From positions 118,951,091 to 118,973,032 of the forward strand of contig JBOZIK010000001.1 of the NCBI GenBank assembly GCA_051453625.1: a stretch of DNA of 21,942 nucleotides, written 5' to 3'. This document shows positions 19,648-21,942 of this stretch, piece after piece. How positions within the stretch are numbered: the first letter of the stretch is position 1; the number at the start of each line of letters is the position of its first letter. This stretch comes from Welwitschia mirabilis (lineage: Eukaryota > Gnetophyta > Gnetopsida > Welwitschiales). Both the position numbers and the translations under genes were made by a program. Under the pieces are notes generated by a model. The model did not search any database, was not told the origin of the DNA, and saw only the letters and a list, made by a program, of their open reading frames with translations.

Positions 19648-20718
19648 ATGTTCTTTTAAATGGTAAAGGATCCCTCAAAAAGATCTTGTTATAAAGAGAT
19701 TGCTAGTAAAGATCCAGGTATTTTTACTTTAGAATATTAGATGAGGCTCTAGACAAGTTCACAGAGAAGTTTTAAAAAAATCTTATTTATCAAGAAAGGC
19801 CTATTACTTTTGGAAAGCTTAGGGAACTAAGAGATGTGATAAGATTATTAAATGAACTTGATTTTTATTTTTCCTTAATATCTCTGGGTCAGCCTACATT
19901 ACCTTACTTAAGTGTTTTATTATAATGCCTCTTTTGATGCTGACTCCTATACCCTAAAAATCCATGTTTTGGAAAGAAGGATTAAGATTACTATAGATCT
20001 TATAGCCTCCCTTAGAAATCTACCTAGAGGAGATTATGAGGAGTTCTAGCCCCTATGGGATTCCATGGAGGATAAGGTAGAGGTCATCAGAAAGCTTTGT
20101 GGTAAGTTTATTCAGTGAAAAACCACCTTCTTTACCTCCTACCTTACCTCAAACTACCATTTTATTCAGTTAGATTTTACATATAATTTCTTAGCTCTAG
20201 CAGGTCATCGTGATAAGACCTCTAACTATAGAGTTTACTTGTTTCATTTAGTAAGGACTGATCATTCTATTTATGCTCCTACCATTATGCTTGAAAATAT
20301 TCTCTCTCAGTTGGAGTATCATAAAACTAGGTCTCTTTCTTACTCTGTTTTAATTATAAATATTTGTCATCATTTTAGAGTCCAGTTTCACCCTAAGTTA
20401 GAAACTTTAACTCCTATGTCTACTATTAGGAATGTAACCCTATTCCTCATGCATATTTTCTCTAGATATAAGAAGTATTTCAAGTCTTCTTCTCTTAGGC
20501 AAGCCTCTCCTAAAGAGACACTTTCCTCCTTGAAGAGGTTCAATTCCTGCACAAGGCACATGAAAGAAGCTTTGATTGTAGTAGGGTATGAGGTTGCTAG
20601 TAGTTCTGAGAAAGCTGATAGATTTACTTAAAAGATAGCTAAGAAAGAGAAAGAAGAACAAGATCCATATTTTAAAGAAGAATCTAAGGAGGAGAAAGAA
20701 TAAGAAGAATCAAATTGA
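19648..20718 (+). pseudogene. Third ORF of copia element, between pol and 3' LTR
   Basis: Read in one main frame. The first ATG (19648) meets TAA three codons on; a second ATG is at 19660 (MVKDPSKRSCYKEIASKDPG). After stops and a shift the frame resumes at 19915 with FYYNASFDADSYTLKIHVLE, a TAG at 20047, WDSMEDKVEVIRKLCGKF, and a TGA at 20116. From 20119 to 20628 it is open for 170 codons, including LALAGHRDKTSNYRVYLFHL, PTIMLENILSQLEYHKTRSL and HHFRVQFHPKLETL. A Lys/Glu-rich tail ends by 20718. No membrane segment or signal peptide is evident, so it does not look env-like. It resembles proteins annotated as 'putative plant transposon protein', a recollection, not a search result. Confidence 0.6.
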
Positions 20719-20965
20719 TTTCCTATTTTTCTCTATTTTTTAGTTCTGCTTATTATTTTCTATTTTATCTTCTTTGTTATTGATGTAAAAATGAGGAGAA
20801 ATAGTAGTTGTATTTAAAGCTATTATTATTTGATATCAGATTTTATTAGTTGTTCTTAGTAGTACTTATAAGTTTTTCACAGTTGTAATTGCTCTTATAA
20901 GCATCTTTCTATTATACTACTTAAAACTAAGTATTAGAAATGCATTTGGTATCATTTTGCCTTAT
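20719..20965 (+). other. 3' noncoding region of copia element
   Basis: No coding signal. T-rich stretches surround a purine-rich TGATGTAAAAATGAGGAGAA motif at 20781-20804, listed separately. Confidence 0.6.
20781..20804 (+). other. Upstream PPT-like motif
   Basis: TGATGTAAAAATGAGGAGAA followed by ATAG resembles a degraded version of the TGATG-plus-purine-tract block known upstream of the true PPT in Sireviruses. The final PPT lies about 450 bases downstream. Sirevirus 3' regions are described as carrying several PPT copies. Confidence 0.45.
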
Positions 20966-21103
20966 CTATTAATGCATATTCCATTTACCGTGAACTATGA
21001 TTTTTTTACATCTATTAATGAATATTAAATATCTAATGAACCATGATTTTGTCACATCTATTAATGAATATTACATTTCTCATGAACTATACTTTAAATT
21101 TTT
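20966..21103 (+). repeat. Three 46-bp tandem repeats before the PPT
   Basis: Units start at 20966, 21012 and 21058, each with CTATTAATG, then ATATT, then a TGAAC(T/C)AT(G/A) core. Units 1 and 2 both end in a CAT; unit 3 ends less clearly. They differ by several substitutions, so the array is not very recent. Confidence 0.85.
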
Positions 21104-21248
21104 TATGTGTATTGCTCTTGATTGAAAAACATTTATGAATGCTTAATTTGATACACATGTTCCATAATATTTTGCAAATTTAATAGGAATTTTCTTGAGG
21201 AAGTTTTCTAATTAATATTTTCAACTAAATATAGTTTACTATAAATGT

Positions 21249-21260
21249 CAAAGGGGAAGA
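21249..21260 (+). other. Polypurine tract before 3' LTR
   Basis: CAAAGGGGAAGA ends one base before the 3' LTR start. Plant copia elements usually have AAAGGGGGAGA at this place; position and composition both fit. It primes plus-strand DNA synthesis. Confidence 0.8.
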
Positions 21261-21261
21261 T

Positions 21262-21942
21262 TTTTAAGTTATAATTTGTCAAGCTGATGTTAAACTAACA
21301 TTTTCTTATATAGCAAAATATTTGTGTATTCCTTCCAAAAAATATTAATCCTTGCAAGTTAGAAGTAGCAAACATTTATCACTAGCCTTACTTGAACTTG
21401 TGATATGATATTTTCTCAAAGGATTTGACCAAATTCCTAAGGGGTCGATCGAACCTATACTAAGGAGTCTCAAAAATAGGTTAGTAAGGAGTCAACCAAA
21501 TTCTTAAGAGGTTGACCAGACCTGTGAAATAAATTTATCACATCTAATCATCAAGGGATTAACCAAGTTCATGAGGGGTAAACCATATCTAGAGTAAAAT
21601 GTTTTCATATTTTATCATCAAGGGGTGGATCGGATTCCTAAGAAGTTGACTAGACCTGGGCTAAAAATGTTGTTCTACATTTTTCTATACATAGGATAAA
21701 CTAGATCAAAATGTGGTTAACCAGATATGTGATTGATTAGATCTTTGAGGGATTTACTAGACATGGAAACATAAAAATCTTAAGTCAATCAAAAGAAGAT
21801 GAGGATGACTGACTTTAGTGATGGCACTTAATGAGGTCAACTAGACATTTGAAGGGTTCAACTAATCATGATAGAAATAAGATTTTTCTAGCTATTTGCC
21901 TCCTATTTATATTTATTAGAAATTCTAATTCACTTCTAAAAC
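21262..21942 (+). repeat. 3' LTR of copia element, cut by window end
   Basis: Starts right after the PPT and aligns with the 5' LTR from 11928, reaching the part equal to about 12730, so roughly 560 bases lie beyond the window. A TATA-like TTTATATTT near 21905 could be the element promoter. GTCGAC-derived motifs (for example GGGGTCGATCGAACC, GAGTCAACC, GGTTGACC) recur. About 40 bases near 21606-21645 have no counterpart in the 5' LTR. Confidence 0.88.

Larger units (their letters stand above)
11928..21942 (+). mobile_element. Decayed Ty1/copia LTR retrotransposon, Sirevirus-like
   Basis: The order 5' LTR, PBS, gag with CCHC, protease, integrase, reverse transcriptase, RNase H, extra ORF, PPT, 3' LTR is seen on the plus strand. 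Integrase before RT defines Ty1/copia (Pseudoviridae in virus taxonomy). The extended gag with a coiled-coil-like part and a second knuckle, the post-pol ORF, and PPT-like repeats in the 3' noncoding region point to the Sirevirus lineage. The 3' LTR is cut by the window end. Six 100-N gaps in the LTR and internal region, plus gaps of 8 and 39 N, interrupt it, and some flanks repeat each other, so the true element is shorter than shown and may combine several copies. Confidence 0.9.

Noticed and set aside
20440-20661. 73-codon minus-strand open frame with hydrophobic start
   Set aside because: Antisense to the third ORF, whose sense frame is longer and codon-like.
19648-20718. Envelope-like gene
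   Set aside because: Position fits, but I see no signal peptide or membrane-spanning hydrophobic segment in the readable frame.
1-21942. tRNA or rRNA genes, CRISPR arrays, bacterial operons
   Set aside because: I looked for cloverleaf-like blocks and regularly spaced repeats and found none; gene density and element types are those of a plant genome.

Overview
The window looks like AT-rich, repeat-filled DNA from a flowering plant nuclear genome. It holds a decayed plant-type LINE and a decayed Ty1/copia LTR retrotransposon, and I see no intact host gene, tRNA, rRNA, CRISPR array or bacterial-style operon. Nothing identifies the species. Every coding region is broken by stops and frameshifts, so the large elements are annotated as pseudogenes and read only on the plus strand.

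Layout: positions 1-4300 are mostly unassigned AT-rich DNA, with one small tandem duplication and a weak promoter-like block. About 4300-8560 is a sense-oriented LINE. It shows an ORF1 with a DUF4283-like part and up to three decayed zinc knuckles, then ORF2 remains with endonuclease, pre-RT, reverse transcriptase and a C-terminal part. 8561-10545 is unassigned. A (TG)n microsatellite runs into a 470-base gap. From about 11928 to the window end lies a copia element: 5' LTR, a degraded primer binding site, gag with two zinc knuckles, protease, integrase, reverse transcriptase and RNase H, a post-pol spacer, a third sense ORF, a tandem repeat, a polypurine tract, and the first ~680 bases of the 3' LTR. 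The layout (extended gag with a second zinc knuckle, an extra ORF after pol, repeated PPT-like motifs, palindrome-rich LTRs) suggests the Sirevirus lineage.

Three things stand out. First, the ORF between pol and the 3' LTR keeps an uninterrupted run of about 170 codons, the longest in the window, while gag and pol are riddled with stops. A TATA-like box and a splice-acceptor-like tract lie just upstream of it. Second, decay follows a pattern: CAG/CTG and CpG are scarce, CTAG is common, and many stops are TAG at expected Trp or Gln positions. This is what deamination of CG- and CHG-methylated cytosine would leave. Third, every one of the seven gaps of exactly 100 N is flanked by a direct repeat of the same sequence, from 8 to about 570 bases. 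These are most likely unmerged contig overlaps, so the copia element and the LINE RT as shown are partly duplicated and possibly mosaic. The four other gaps (118, 470, 8 and 39 N) lack this and appear to be size-estimated.
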